Below are positions 48,701 to 57,932 of a stretch of DNA of 64,000 bases, piece by piece. Positions within the stretch are counted from its first letter, which is position 1. Every line of letters starts with the position of its first letter. Source of the DNA: Tetragonia tetragonoides (taxonomy: Eukaryota; Streptophyta; Magnoliopsida; Caryophyllales; Aizoaceae); contig CM076144.1 of assembly GCA_038025085.1 (NCBI GenBank), positions 16,517,501 to 16,581,500 on the forward strand. The letters run 5' to 3'. Under the pieces are notes generated by a model. The model saw only the letters and a program-made list of their open reading frames with translations. It ran no database searches and was not told where the DNA came from. The position numbers and the translations under genes were made by a program.

Positions 48701-51651
48701 AAGCCCTATTTCATCCTGGTTAAGAGAAACCAAAAACTATTTGTTTCCTTATCTTATTGGCTATTTGATGCAGGGGCTCAATCCATTCATGTTCATATTT
48801 GCTTTACTAGGGAATGCAACATATGTAGCCAGGTACGAGCAGACAAAAACTTGTTTTAACTATTAGACAATTTTGATGCTAAGATAATGAGCAGAAAATT
48901 AATACTGTTTGTACCTCGCCTGTGTGTCAAGAACTCAAGATTATTAGGTACAATTTGTAATTGTTGTAGTCAAACTTTGGCAGTCTATAGAAAACAACCA
49001 GGCCACCAGCTGGACTCTTCTGAGTTCTGAGCACCTTCGTGATTTCCATCCATTCTGATATGCATAATATTTAACAAGATAGCGTTGCCCTCTTGTCCTT
49101 TTACACAAACGTTTTCTACTCATCCATTTTTGTCATTCAAAAAATAAAAAAAATAGGCTTCCATTCAGTCAACTTTTTGAAAAATTTTAAATCATTTTTG
49201 TGGGTTGGAAACAACTTCTCTACCAGGCAACTAGCTAGGGGTAAGGCTGCGTACATTAGAAAACTTCCCAGACTCCAGCCTCGGTGGGAAAGTTCCTGGG
49301 TGTTTCTGTTGTACTACCAATTTACTATTGATATTTGTTACAACTTACAAGGCTACTTCTGATAAAATAAACAGATAAGTCACAAATAGTATTGAATGAT
49401 AAAGTTCTTCCATACTGGACAAATTGGTCTTTTAAGTGAACACCTTTGGACAAATTGGTCCTATAAAAAACAATTGGGTCAATATGGCCTTAAAAAAAGA
49501 ACTTTTGTGCAGATTCCTCCTCAAAACCGGGTTCGGGGGGAATCTTGACCAAAAAATATTTTTGGGGCATTTTCTTATGTTTTACCTATTTTCCCTAATT
49601 TTCCTTTGGACACCTTTGGACAAATTTTCCTATCAAAAATGGAGATTATCATGAGTGCCCAGATGAGTATCTAGGCAATCACTTGAATGTAGTTACTGAT
49701 TTACTTCATTTGCAATTACAAGTCCCCCACAAAATGAATCAAACAAGACATAAAAGAAGACAAGGAAATTAGAGCAAGATAAAATTTAGAGAAATGGAGT
49801 TACTGTAATTTCATTTCAATTGATTGGTAGTTATAATATATAGAGAGGGAGAGGCGTAAAGACCGGGAAAGAGGGGTTTAGAGAGAGATTTGCCGGAGAC
49901 CACGGCGGGAGAAGAGGGGTCGGAAAAGAGGAGAGATGAGAGAGAATTTGAAGGAAGATGAGGAGAGAGAAAGAGGTGTGATGGCGATGGTGAGGCTGTT
50001 TATGGGGCTGGTGGCTGTGATATTGCCGGTTGGGGGGGTGGGGGTGGAGTTAGTCGACAAGAGAGTGAAAGGGAAAAGGAAAAAGAAAAAAAGGGAAAAG
50101 AAAAAAGATGAAATAATAAAATGGATGTGAAAATTAGGGAAAATAGGAAAACATAAGAAAATACTCCAAAAATTTTTTTGTTGTCAAGATTCTTCCTGAA
50201 CCCGGTTTTGAGGGGGAATCTGCACAAAAGTTCATTTTTTAAGGCCATATTAACCCAACTGTTTTTAATAGGACCTATTTGTCCAAGGGTGTTCACTTAA
50301 AAGACCAATTTGGTAATTCGGGGGTTCTTCCGTACTGTCCCATTACTCTTTCAGCATCAGAAGTAAGCAATATTCGCATTCATGTGAAGTGTGGAGGATA
50401 TTGTATTTAGATGCCCAACAGTTTGTATTATTCCATTATGATGCATGACTATATGTGAAACATTTTTCATGCAGTATACTAGTGAATAGCCTGGATTGGT
50501 CAAGGATTTTGCCAAACCTACCATGGCTGGTGGATGCTGGAGGTTGTGCCTGTCTGGACACATTTGTATCCTTCTTATTATGTGGTAGTATATATTTGTG
50601 TTTGAAAGACGTGTTGATTCCTGTCTCATTGAGCTTTGTTTAGTTCGTGGTTCTAAAATGTAAGTCTCACTTACTAAAAGGGATGAGTTCAAAAAACAAC
50701 ATCAACATCGACATCAAAGTTACTAAAGTGCCTTCAGAAGTGGTTCAAACAAATTGACTTGAAAGAACGAATGCTACTGTATAATGAAAGTGGAAATCTA
50801 TTATGGGACAGCACAAACACTGAAACTAAGGAAAGAGAATGATTTAGTTTCAGATCTTTTAATCAAGTGGCTAGATTGGGATCTTAGAGTTCTCATCTAT
50901 GACATGGTTCTTGCCTGATCCTGACCATATATAACTATATATGTATAATAGGGGTGACCAAGGGAGAATCAATTGTTAATTATACAGACTGGCTTTGGTA
51001 GGTACACAAGTGAAAAAGATCCCATACGCAATATTTATAACTGGTGTTAATCGGGACTGATGGGGATTACAATTCTTAGGATGCTTTGGAATTAAAGAAG
51101 GGAGCTGGCGTCTGTTGACTGGAAGCTTGAACTTGGTTGTCTTCTAGTAATAGAACATAAATACACGCTTTAATTTGCGTACTGGAGCATATTTGAAGCT
51201 AATGAGCTGTAGGGTTCCTTGACACCTCATCTTTCATCTTCATGGTTAACATTATGATGGAAACATTTGGTTCATGAGCTGGAGTCATAGAGCAGGAGTC
51301 AAACAACTCCCCCCCCCCCCCCCCCCTTCATTTGCTTGCCGAAAAAACAGAAAAAATGAGAAGAAATTAACAAGAGAAAGACCTCAAACTAAAAATAATG
51401 TTATTTGCGATAGCTTATATGGTTTCAATGTTTCATGGTATTGCTTATGTCAGAGGGCAAGAGCTGCACTTGCACATAGAATATGGTAGGTTCTGGCTGC
51501 TGAAACCTCTTGGACAAGGGAGTATATGAAATAGGTTGTGTATGTTTTGGTCCTTAATTCCCTTGATCAGATATTACTTCAGTTCATATATTTCCACTAT
51601 CGGCACTCCCAACATCTTGTTACGAAGCATGAAGAGTCACATTTGAGGTAG
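39783..51651 (+). CDS. PQ-loop repeat transmembrane protein, 12 coding exons
   Basis: Predicted exons: 39783-39997, 41498-41540, 42107-42133, 42245-42337, 44603-44796, 46611-46782, 46871-46996, 47393-47512, 48667-48687, 48774-48832, 50475-50565 and 51571-51651. All borders are GT-AG and every phase closes, giving 413 residues and a TAG stop. The first PQ motif is at P47-Q48 (VAEIPQII) and the second at about P325-Q326 (GGRLPQIC). The long hydrophilic middle (exons 5-6, with PGDPEDSVKEPLL) and the several hydrophobic segments fit the seven-helix PQ-loop family. That family includes lysosomal or vacuolar amino-acid exporters and two similar Arabidopsis proteins annotated only as PQ-loop proteins. 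A vacuolar amino-acid transport role is inference. The ATG is the first in the exon and is followed by a conserved-looking start. Introns total about 10.6 kb and carry several transposons. Confidence 0.93.
42788..43630. mobile_element. Probable MITE-type insertion in PQ-loop intron 4
   Basis: The ends carry the inverted sequence TGTTTGGTTT (42793 onward, and AAACCAAACA at 43616-43625). Pyrimidine/purine-biased flanking stretches also look inverted. No clear target duplication was found. A LINE fragment lies inside, so the insertion looks composite. Confidence 0.35.
43189..43485 (-). pseudogene. LINE reverse-transcriptase C-terminal (zinc-binding) fragment
   Basis: The minus-strand frame reads ETASHMFLKCDFARYIWGRL and later FAIFWCLWFERNARVFDG. 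This is the H..C...A..IW and W..W..RN.RVF pattern of the zf-RVT domain that follows reverse transcriptase in plant LINEs and related genes. Only the last 90 or so codons are present, and no polymerase domain is near. The frame is open, yet it is clearly a truncated remnant inside a host intron. Confidence 0.75.
43850..44175. repeat. GC-rich segment of unknown origin in PQ-loop intron 4
   Basis: Markedly GC-rich compared with the surrounding intron, with many GGCCC and GGGCC runs (CATGGCCCAGGCC near one end, GGGCCCGCCCCCGAGGG near the other). It resembles non-autonomous transposon ends, but no exact terminal repeats or target duplication could be defined. Confidence 0.3.
45698..46337. mobile_element. 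PIF/Harbinger-like MITE in PQ-loop intron 5
   Basis: The ends read GGGTGTGTTTACTT and, reverse complemented, GGGGCTGTTTACTT. Both sides are flanked by TTA (45695-45697 and 46338-46340), the three-base target of Harbinger elements. At 640 bases with no transposase frame it is non-autonomous. Confidence 0.7.
47757..47913 (+). mobile_element. tRNA-derived SINE, copy 1 (PQ-loop intron 8)
   Basis: Has an A box (GGTAGCTCAGCTGG) and a B box (GGTTCGAGAC), then a unique body ending GGATACCCATGTTATCT and an A-rich tail. The body matches the second copy at 52624-52798. Its target duplication was not clear, and the left end is approximate. Confidence 0.75.
49417..50323. mobile_element. Foldback/Mutator-like element in PQ-loop intron 10
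   Basis: The left arm (49417-49610) and the reverse complement of the right arm (about 50130-50323) match over nearly 200 bases, sharing for example GGCCTTAAAAAA, CTCAAAACCGGGTTC and TTTTCTTATGTTTT. Outside them is the near-perfect direct repeat GTTCTTCCATACT / GTTCTTCCGTACT (49404-49416, 50324-50336), which contains the likely target duplication. The interior is GA-rich and has no transposase. Confidence 0.8.
51310..51326. repeat. Poly-C run in PQ-loop intron 11
   Basis: Seventeen consecutive C, unusual in an AT-rich plant intron. Confidence 0.9.
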
Positions 51652-52607
51652 AGTTAGTACCATGTTCCTCAGGTAGCTTTCTCTCTATCTTTTTTCCCCC
51701 TTTTATAATAAAAGAACTTTCTCCTTATCTTTCGATGTCTTTCCTTTATATCATTGTCGTGTGGGTCAATCCTGATGAACTATGTGTTATGACTCCATTG
51801 CATATTGTAGCTGTTATCCTTGTGATCGGTTTTAATAGTATGTTTGTTTATCATTCATATTCTGGACTGGGGTCATCCTTGTAGTAATCGGATGAACCGA
51901 AGTATAGATATGACAGTCAGTCTTGTTAAGCCTGTTTTTCTATAAGACGGTCAAAAGTAACCCTTTTTATTCAAAACAGTGTCACATGGTACGTGGTACA
52001 TTTCGGTTCACGGAAAGGGTACAGGAACATAATTCGCTGCCTAAGTTCATAAGTTGTGCATTGCACTAGGAAGAGGTTCAGCGAATTGTGTTCCTGGTAT
52101 GCGGTACGCCAATTCCGGAACGCAATTCACTGGGTGTTTCAGCGAATTATGTGACACTGATTCAAAATGTTCCATTCTTTATCGAAAAGTAACACTTCTT
52201 GTTCAACGACCAAAAGTGTTTAAAACAAAGTAACTCTTTGTAGTACATAGGAATCACTTTTTGTTCAAAATGTAACACTTGTCGGATGGTAAGACCATAA
52301 ATGAGGTTTTGAGTCAATGGGATCTTCCTTCCCCCTTGATTTAGACCAAGAAAGAAAGTAGAGGTCCCTTTCTATTTTAAATTTTGGGGAAATTGGCAGA
52401 GAATAATCTCAAGTTTTGAACTTTTGTCCCACCAGCGGTCCCAAATAGGACGGTGTTACCTATTTGTTTTCTTGAGGACGTGGTAGGGTTCCCCAATAAA
52501 AATGCCAAGGCCCACCCGTTTATTTTTTAACTTCGATTTAGGTGTTTTGAAGACAGACAACTGATGCCCAGCTAGGGTTTATGATGTTACGAACACTTTG
52601 CAGCTAG
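51652..52607. other. PQ-loop 3' region and intergenic sequence
   Basis: AATAAA-like TATAATAAAAG near 51704 could serve polyadenylation. CAGTGTCACAT (51977-51987) is inverted at 52149-52159 (ATGTGACACTG), bounding a segment with repeated GCGAATT phrases; this may be a small eroded MITE. No gene is recognised. Confidence 0.4.
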
Positions 52608-52623
52608 GGTTGCACAATAGGAA

Positions 52624-52798
52624 CCCTGAGGGGGTCGCTCAGTACTTAAGACCTGTGACATTTATTTCAGAGGTCCCAAGTTCGAGTTCCCTCAGGCCAC
52701 TGGAGGTTTTCATGGTTTAACTTCAGGGCCCATGGGAGTAGTGAAGCAAAGCTTGGATACCCATGTTATCTAAAAAATAAAGTAAAGAAGGATTGGCT
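52624..52798 (+). mobile_element. tRNA-derived SINE, copy 2, with 16-base target duplication
   Basis: The body is homologous to 47757-47913. It has tRNA-like GGTCGCTCAGTACTT and AAGTTCGAGTTCC boxes and the same GGATACCCATGTTATCTAAAAAA 3' end. A perfect 16-base duplication, GGTTGCACAATAGGAA, flanks it (52608-52623 and 52799-52814), which fixes both ends and shows LINE-type target-primed insertion. Confidence 0.88.
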
Positions 52799-52814
52799 GG
52801 TTGCACAATAGGAA

Positions 52815-54310
52815 ATGGGGAAGCATGAGCTGCAATTGGCGTTTATAATTTGGGAGAGCTGACACGTCATCAAAAGAACAAACAAGAAGTTGACTTTGTT
52901 TTATTTGAGATAGCTGGTGGGATGAAAGTTCAAACTTCCAATAATATTGGATGTACTCAAACTTGGGGTTGTTATTGGACCATCACTGGAACTTGGGGAT
53001 TATTCTCGGCCAATTTTCCAATTTTTTTTATTCTCACTTTTTGGTATAAATGAAAAAGGATCCCGTTGCCAATCCAATGATGTTTTTGGAAAATTGTATC
53101 CCTTTTTTAGTAAAGCATGTACTTTTTTTTGCAATTACATTCAGTCTTATGGTGTTTCATAATGCAAACATTGATGTTGCATTTACATTAGTTTGTCCTC
53201 CTCCTTTTCAATGTTTGCGCCATATGTTGGTACTCAATAGTATATTAGTATGATATGTTTCATTATTTTTGTCCTTTTGGTGTATTAGTATACCAATTTC
53301 CTTCCCTTTCACGTGAACTCTTCCCATTAAGGATACTGAACTGAGGAAGTTCTTCTGGATGATAACTTGTGCTCACACATTTTTCTTATACGAATAAGAT
53401 AACTGCAGATCTTAAAATGTAGCATTTTTGATAAATGACGAAAGGCACAGCTTTAAGACCAGGCATTCAATATGTTTGCTTGGTTAATTTTAACAGCTGA
53501 ATGGATGGGACAACCTTCTTATGTCCCACAATTATGATCATTTACAAATTATGAGAGGTGGTGCAATTGTCGTAAAGTGCGATAAGGGACTGTGTCTGGT
53601 CACTGTTATCTGTCTTGTAATTTTGTTTCTTCTATGAGGAGAGTGAGTACTAATTACATAAGAATATTCATTGATAACTGTCCCTCTAGCAGGACACATA
53701 ACGAAAGAAGAACATTTTGTGGCGCAATCAGTAAAGAAAGTGCTGTCTAAACACTGGCTTAATTCGTTAGAGATCTGCACATTGATTCTGCACCTCTAGG
53801 GCCGGTCTGTTTAAGAAGTAAAAACTTTCCTAAGAGATATACTTGCGTTTGTGAGTGATTTTGCTGTAATAGCAGTTCCTTGGATGCTGCTGAGGTGCAC
53901 TTCCACTCATGAGTTGTATGTCAATCTGCTGCTTCTTAAATACATAGACCATGAGACGTATGTTGCTTACTGCACAGCTGCTTTTGGTGCAATTGCTGTT
54001 CTAACACAGACACAAACAAAACATCTAACGGGAAGTGGCGTTTATAGAGGGTGAAAAGCCTGGTGTAGGTTGGACACGCGACACAGCGCCTTATTAGCGT
54101 GCTTGTGCAACCTAGGTGTTGAAAAGCTTGTCCTTAATGTGGGTGGTCTGAGAACTGAGATATTACGCGTTTGTTGCAATCATGTTTGGGATCCATAAAT
54201 AACATTCACTGCGGAATATTTGCTGTATTAATTTTCTATCCGCCTTTCGCTCTCTTGCGTGCACAAGCAGCACGCCCTCGTTGTTCCCATCCCCTCAGCA
54301 CACACAGAGA
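52815..54310. other. No recognisable gene
   Basis: Short, unconnected open frames only. No conserved domain, RNA gene or transposon end could be supported. Confidence 0.45.
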
Positions 54311-54760
54311 GCTCTGTAGCAATGAAGAAGCTCCCAGCATCACTAGAGAGATCTCTGTAGCAATGAAGAAGCTTTCAGCGTGCGCACGCACAAGAAGAAA
54401 TGACATCTTTAATAGTTCTGCAACTTCTGTGAAAGCATTTTGAGTTATAGTGTCTGTAGCATTAAAGAAGCTGTACGGCGCTCTGTAGCAATGAAAAAGC
54501 TATCAGTGTGTGTGCACACAAAAGAAGAGTTGATATTTTAATAGTCATGCAACTTCTGTGAAAGCATTTTGAGTTATAGTGGCTCTGTAGCATTGAAGAA
54601 GCTGTTTGTGTTGTATACTAATGTTACACATTAAAATGAAACAAGAACTGAAACAAGGAAAAGAACTGTCATCTTTAATAGTTCTGCAACTTATGTGAAA
54701 GCATTGAGTTATAGTGGCTCTGTAGCATTCAAGAAGCTACTTGTCTTGTATACTAATTTT
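54311..54760. repeat. Irregular tandem repeats around CTCTGTAGCAATGAAGAAGCT
   Basis: The phrase TCTGTAGCA followed by GAAGAAGCT or a close variant occurs six times (about 54312, 54353, 54453, 54481, 54583, 54717). A second phrase, GCAACTTCTGTGAAAGCATT, occurs three times (about 54419, 54549, 54686). The two alternate with spacings of roughly 125-140 bases. Confidence 0.8.
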
Positions 54761-55540
54761 ACGCATTTATAATTTTTGTTAAGCTTCCTAGATGTCTGGT
54801 GCTTACATGACAACACTAGCTCGTAAATTCGTAGTTGTATTTGTATAACAAGAGAAGGTTCTTGACATTAAATCATTCATCTCTATATGACAGGATATTG
54901 GTTTAGGTATCAGAAAGGACATGATGTCAGATCTATGGATCAACTATGTCCGTTACGGCTGCTTCAAAGATTCAGCCAAATTTGATTCATTATATGTGCA
55001 GTCCACGAGATTCAGCAAATTCTGACTGGAACTGCATTCGGAAAATCTGCTCTAATTGATATTGTCCTCGGCTGCACTTGTTCAAATTTAGAACCTCCAT
55101 CAGTTCTGTTAATATTAATTTGTGAACACTGATTTTGAGTTTTATTTGAGATTCTTTGTGTGTCGAAATAGTTTCTCCTTGGCATCATGTGGGATCGCTT
55201 ATGGCCTAAGGCGTTCAGCTCCATGGCCGCTTTACTCGAGTTTACTTTTTTTCTCAGTTTGATCTTTCTGTGGTGGCTGTGTGCATCTTGATGTCCCTGG
55301 TCTTATGCTTGATTACATTATTTATGTACAAAGGTTGACAATTTACCTTGTGATGAGACTAGCGTTGGAAGTAGTAGTTAATGTCACTTGAAGAATCAGT
55401 GGACAATGAAATAGAATTAACTGTATACTGGCTTGAAGAATTGGTCATAGAACTCGTAGTAGTTAGTCACTTGAAGAATCATTGAACAACGGCATTTAGT
55501 CTGTATTTATAGTCTCTACTAAAAAGGTAAAAATGTATCC
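54761..55540. other. No recognisable feature
   Basis: AT-rich intergenic DNA. A CTTGAAGAATCA phrase occurs near 55389 and 55471. Nothing else was identified. Confidence 0.45.
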
Positions 55541-55570
55541 ATAATTACCGACTATATAGTCGGTAATTAT
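55541..55570. repeat. 30-base perfect palindrome
   Basis: ATAATTACCGACTAT followed directly by its exact reverse complement, with no spacer. It could be the joined ends of a collapsed MITE, or a cruciform-forming site. Confidence 0.95.
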
Positions 55571-55869
55571 TAATTATGCTAGTTGAATGGGTTGACTTAC
55601 AAGTCAGAAAAAATTGCTTAACTAGTAAGTGAGTCTAGGTGTACTATTTTTGGGTTGGAAATTCAGTCCAAATTTTTGGGTGCTTTCATGTATATCCAAC
55701 TAGGTATATTAACCCTTTGTTGGTGCTATGTTGACGGAGTCAGTGCTTGTACTGGTTGTTCAGTTAGTCTAATATGTTCGCTGTTGAACACAAGAATCCG
55801 AACATGATGTAGCGGGCGTGCCTCGGTCGCCATTCACTTGCACCCTCTTTTTGATGAGCAAAAAACTTA

Positions 55870-55968
55870 GGTATACACACCCTTTATAATTAGGAACTGC
55901 TATAAAATAATGTGGACCCGATACATTATTTTAATTTTCACTCCTATTTTTAAGAGGTGTGTGTACCC
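55870..55968. mobile_element. Small MITE-like foldback
   Basis: The ends GGTATACACACCCTT and AAGAGGTGTGTGTACCC are inverted repeats bounding 99 bases. No target duplication is clear. Confidence 0.45.
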
Positions 55969-56146
55969 AACTAGTTAGATATGATAGCGCCCAAGAATTG
56001 TTAGGAAATTCTTCCCCTAAACCATTTAAATTTATCTAATGCATTACAATTCTCTTAATTAAATTAGTACATTGTCACCACAAACCCTTTTTATTCCTTG
56101 TCGACGATTTGATTGTTGTCTTAAACTTTTACTAGCTTTAGTTTGC

Positions 56147-56340
56147 GGGCGATGATCCTCTCCAACATACTATATTCTGCATTTACGCATTACACTTGTG
56201 GATGATTGATACGTATTAAGTGGACTACAAAAAAAAAAAAAAAAAAAAAAAGTAAAGTAAAATGTTTGACATATGTCAAGCATCCACAAGTGTAATATAT
56301 AAAATACGGAATATAGTGTGTTGGAGAGGATCCTAATCCC
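56147..56340. mobile_element. 194-base MITE with 9-base target duplication
   Basis: The left arm (56147-56205) and right arm (about 56275-56340) are inverted copies sharing ATCCTCTCCAACA and ATTACACTTGTGGATG. The flanks TTAGTTTGC (56138-56146) and TTAGTTTAC (56341-56349) are a nine-base duplication with one change, pointing to a Mutator-type MITE. It lies about 215 bases before the first heat-shock element of the HSP20 gene. Confidence 0.85.
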
Positions 56341-56555
56341 TTAGTTTACACTTTCCGAATCCTTTGTGCCAATAAAGCGATAAATTTGCACCAATGTTAT
56401 AGCAATACGGATCTTAAAAGCTGATGTGTCGAATATATAAAGGAGTGGGATAGGAGATACCACATAAAATACGACAGGAAATCCTTAGTGATGTTCTAGA
56501 CCCTACATTTTTCTACCGTTTCATGACATGTGAGATGTGACCAAAGTGGAGAAAG

Positions 56556-56575
56556 GAAAGTTCCAGCACCTAGAA
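56556..56575 (+). promoter_or_regulatory. Distal heat-shock element
   Basis: GAAAGTTC fits the GAAnnTTC core, with another GAA at 56573. It is about 250 bases before the HSP20 start codon. Heat-shock factor binding is inferred from the motif. Confidence 0.6.
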
Positions 56576-56655
56576 TGAACATTGTAGAAGACATCTGTTC
56601 ACTCAAAATCAGACAGTCACTTATATTATATCCCAACTAATTATGGAACAACCAA

Positions 56656-56676
56656 GAACCTTCAAGCCTTCATGAA
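56656..56676 (+). promoter_or_regulatory. Proximal heat-shock element
   Basis: GAACCTTC is followed by TTCATGAA, giving two inverted GAA/TTC pairs just upstream of the TATA box. This is the usual placing in small heat-shock gene promoters. Confidence 0.75.
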
Positions 56677-56681
56677 CCCCT

Positions 56682-56691
56682 CTATATATAT
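56682..56691 (+). promoter_or_regulatory. TATA box of HSP20 gene
   Basis: CTATATATAT, about 116 bases before the start codon, predicting transcription from near 56715. Confidence 0.75.
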
Positions 56692-56806
56692 ACATAAACA
56701 CTCACCCTTTGCTTATACTAAATCCAAATAATCAGTTGCACAAAAAAAAAAAAACTCAAATCTCATCACTATTTACACAACTCTATATATCCTAAAAACC
56801 AAAATA

Positions 56807-57250
56807 ATGTCAATGAGCAACTTGGTAGAAAACTTGAAGAACATGTCAATTGAAAACCACTGGGATCCCTTCTATTGGGCTGCACAAGCATGCCCAGTGT
56901 TAAGCAGCCCAGTGGACTGGAAAGAAACCCTAGAGGCCCATATCTTCATAATGGACCTCCCTGGGCTCAACAAAGAGGATGTGAAAGTGGAAGTTGACCA
57001 AGCCATGGTGCTCCAAATCAGTGGTGATAGGGGTGGGGCCACCGATCACGAGGCGGTGGACGGGCCCGGGGCCAAGTGGCACCGTATCGAGCGTGGCCGG
57101 GGGAAGTTCTGCCGGAGGTTCCGGCTGCCGGAAAATGCCAAGGTGGATGAGGTTAAGGCTTGTATGGAGAATGGTGTGCTCAAGGTGATCATTCCTAAGC
57201 AGGAGGTTAAGAAGCCAGAAAGGAAGGTTATTCAAATTGAGGATAAATGA
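56807..57250 (+). CDS. Cytosolic small heat-shock protein (HSP20, class I-like)
   Basis: An intronless frame of 147 residues. The alpha-crystallin domain runs from about residue 37 ([11 protein letters not shown]) to 135. It includes the conserved [14 protein letters not shown] strand pair, [19 protein letters not shown] and the closing [12 protein letters not shown], the GVL signature. There is no targeting peptide and the N-terminal arm is short, which fits the plant cytosolic class I group. These proteins form oligomers that hold heat-damaged clients for refolding. Two departures are visible: an insert around [13 protein letters not shown] in the loop before [11 protein letters not shown], and VIIPK where VTVPK is usual. 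Heat-shock elements and a TATA box upstream, plus the single exon, support heat induction. Length is normal for the family. The first ATG in the transcript was chosen. Confidence 0.95.
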   Translation: MSMSNLVENLKNMSIENHWDPFYWAAQACPVLSSPVDWKETLEAHIFIMDLPGLNKEDVKVEVDQAMVLQISGDRGGATDHEAVDGPGAKWHRIERGRGKFCRRFRLPENAKVDEVKACMENGVLKVIIPKQEVKKPERKVIQIEDK

Positions 57251-57266
57251 GATAATTTTTGTGATC

Positions 57267-57272
57267 AATAAA
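57267..57272 (+). terminator. Polyadenylation signal of HSP20 gene
   Basis: AATAAA lies 17 bases after the stop codon. A second, AATAAA at about 57289-57294, is an alternative. Confidence 0.6.
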
Positions 57273-57294
57273 ACTATGTTGTTAGATTAAATAA

Positions 57295-57932
57295 AGAGGT
57301 TTGATGCATTGTGTTTGATCCTATGTCATGTACTTTATGTTGTAACGGAAAATCTGATAATGGTAATAATGTCACAATAATGTTCTTGTAAGAGAATTCT
57401 CTATTTTTTGTTTTGTTTTGTTTTGTTTTTCTCCTTTTTGGTTGAATATATTGACGTTCAACTTATGAACATGAGGTGATCATGGCAAATTGCCAAATAC
57501 CAATATGGTGACTGATTGCAATTTGATGAGCAAAAATTAACATTGCAACTTTAAAATCTGTGCCAATATGGTGGCTTCTAGAATTGTTTTGTAGGAGAGT
57601 TTTTAATTTTTGGCTCACTTAGGCCTTTGTGGCTTTTGTCATGGGGTGTTAATTAGGTCTGTTTAGTTTAGTTTTAACGACGGTTTGAGCTGCGACTCTA
57701 ATAGGTGTTTTGAGCTTCGCCTTTAATAATAGATGTTTGAGTTTCGGCTGTTTTTTCTTCCATTTAATGAAATGGAATTCTAATTATCGGGAAAAAAGAC
57801 AGTGTCCAGCCTTAGAAAGCTATCAATAATTCGCGTATTACTATGACCACAAATATATGATAATATACAAACCCTCTCATTGTAGACTTATAATGTAGGG
57901 TGAAACTAATTACTATGAGATTATATATATGA
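57295..57932. other. Convergent intergenic region, no feature
   Basis: Lies between the ends of the HSP20 gene (plus strand) and the DUF309 gene (minus strand) and probably contains both 3' untranslated regions. A TTTTG run is at 57409-57429. Confidence 0.5.

Noticed and set aside
50000..50296. Minus-strand 98-codon frame in PQ-loop intron 10
   Set aside because: It lies inside the right arm of the foldback element. The matching left arm gives a similar frame, so it reflects repeat sequence.
53538..53780. Minus-strand 80-codon frame after the PQ-loop gene
   Set aside because: No domain or splice context could be supported. It is likely chance.
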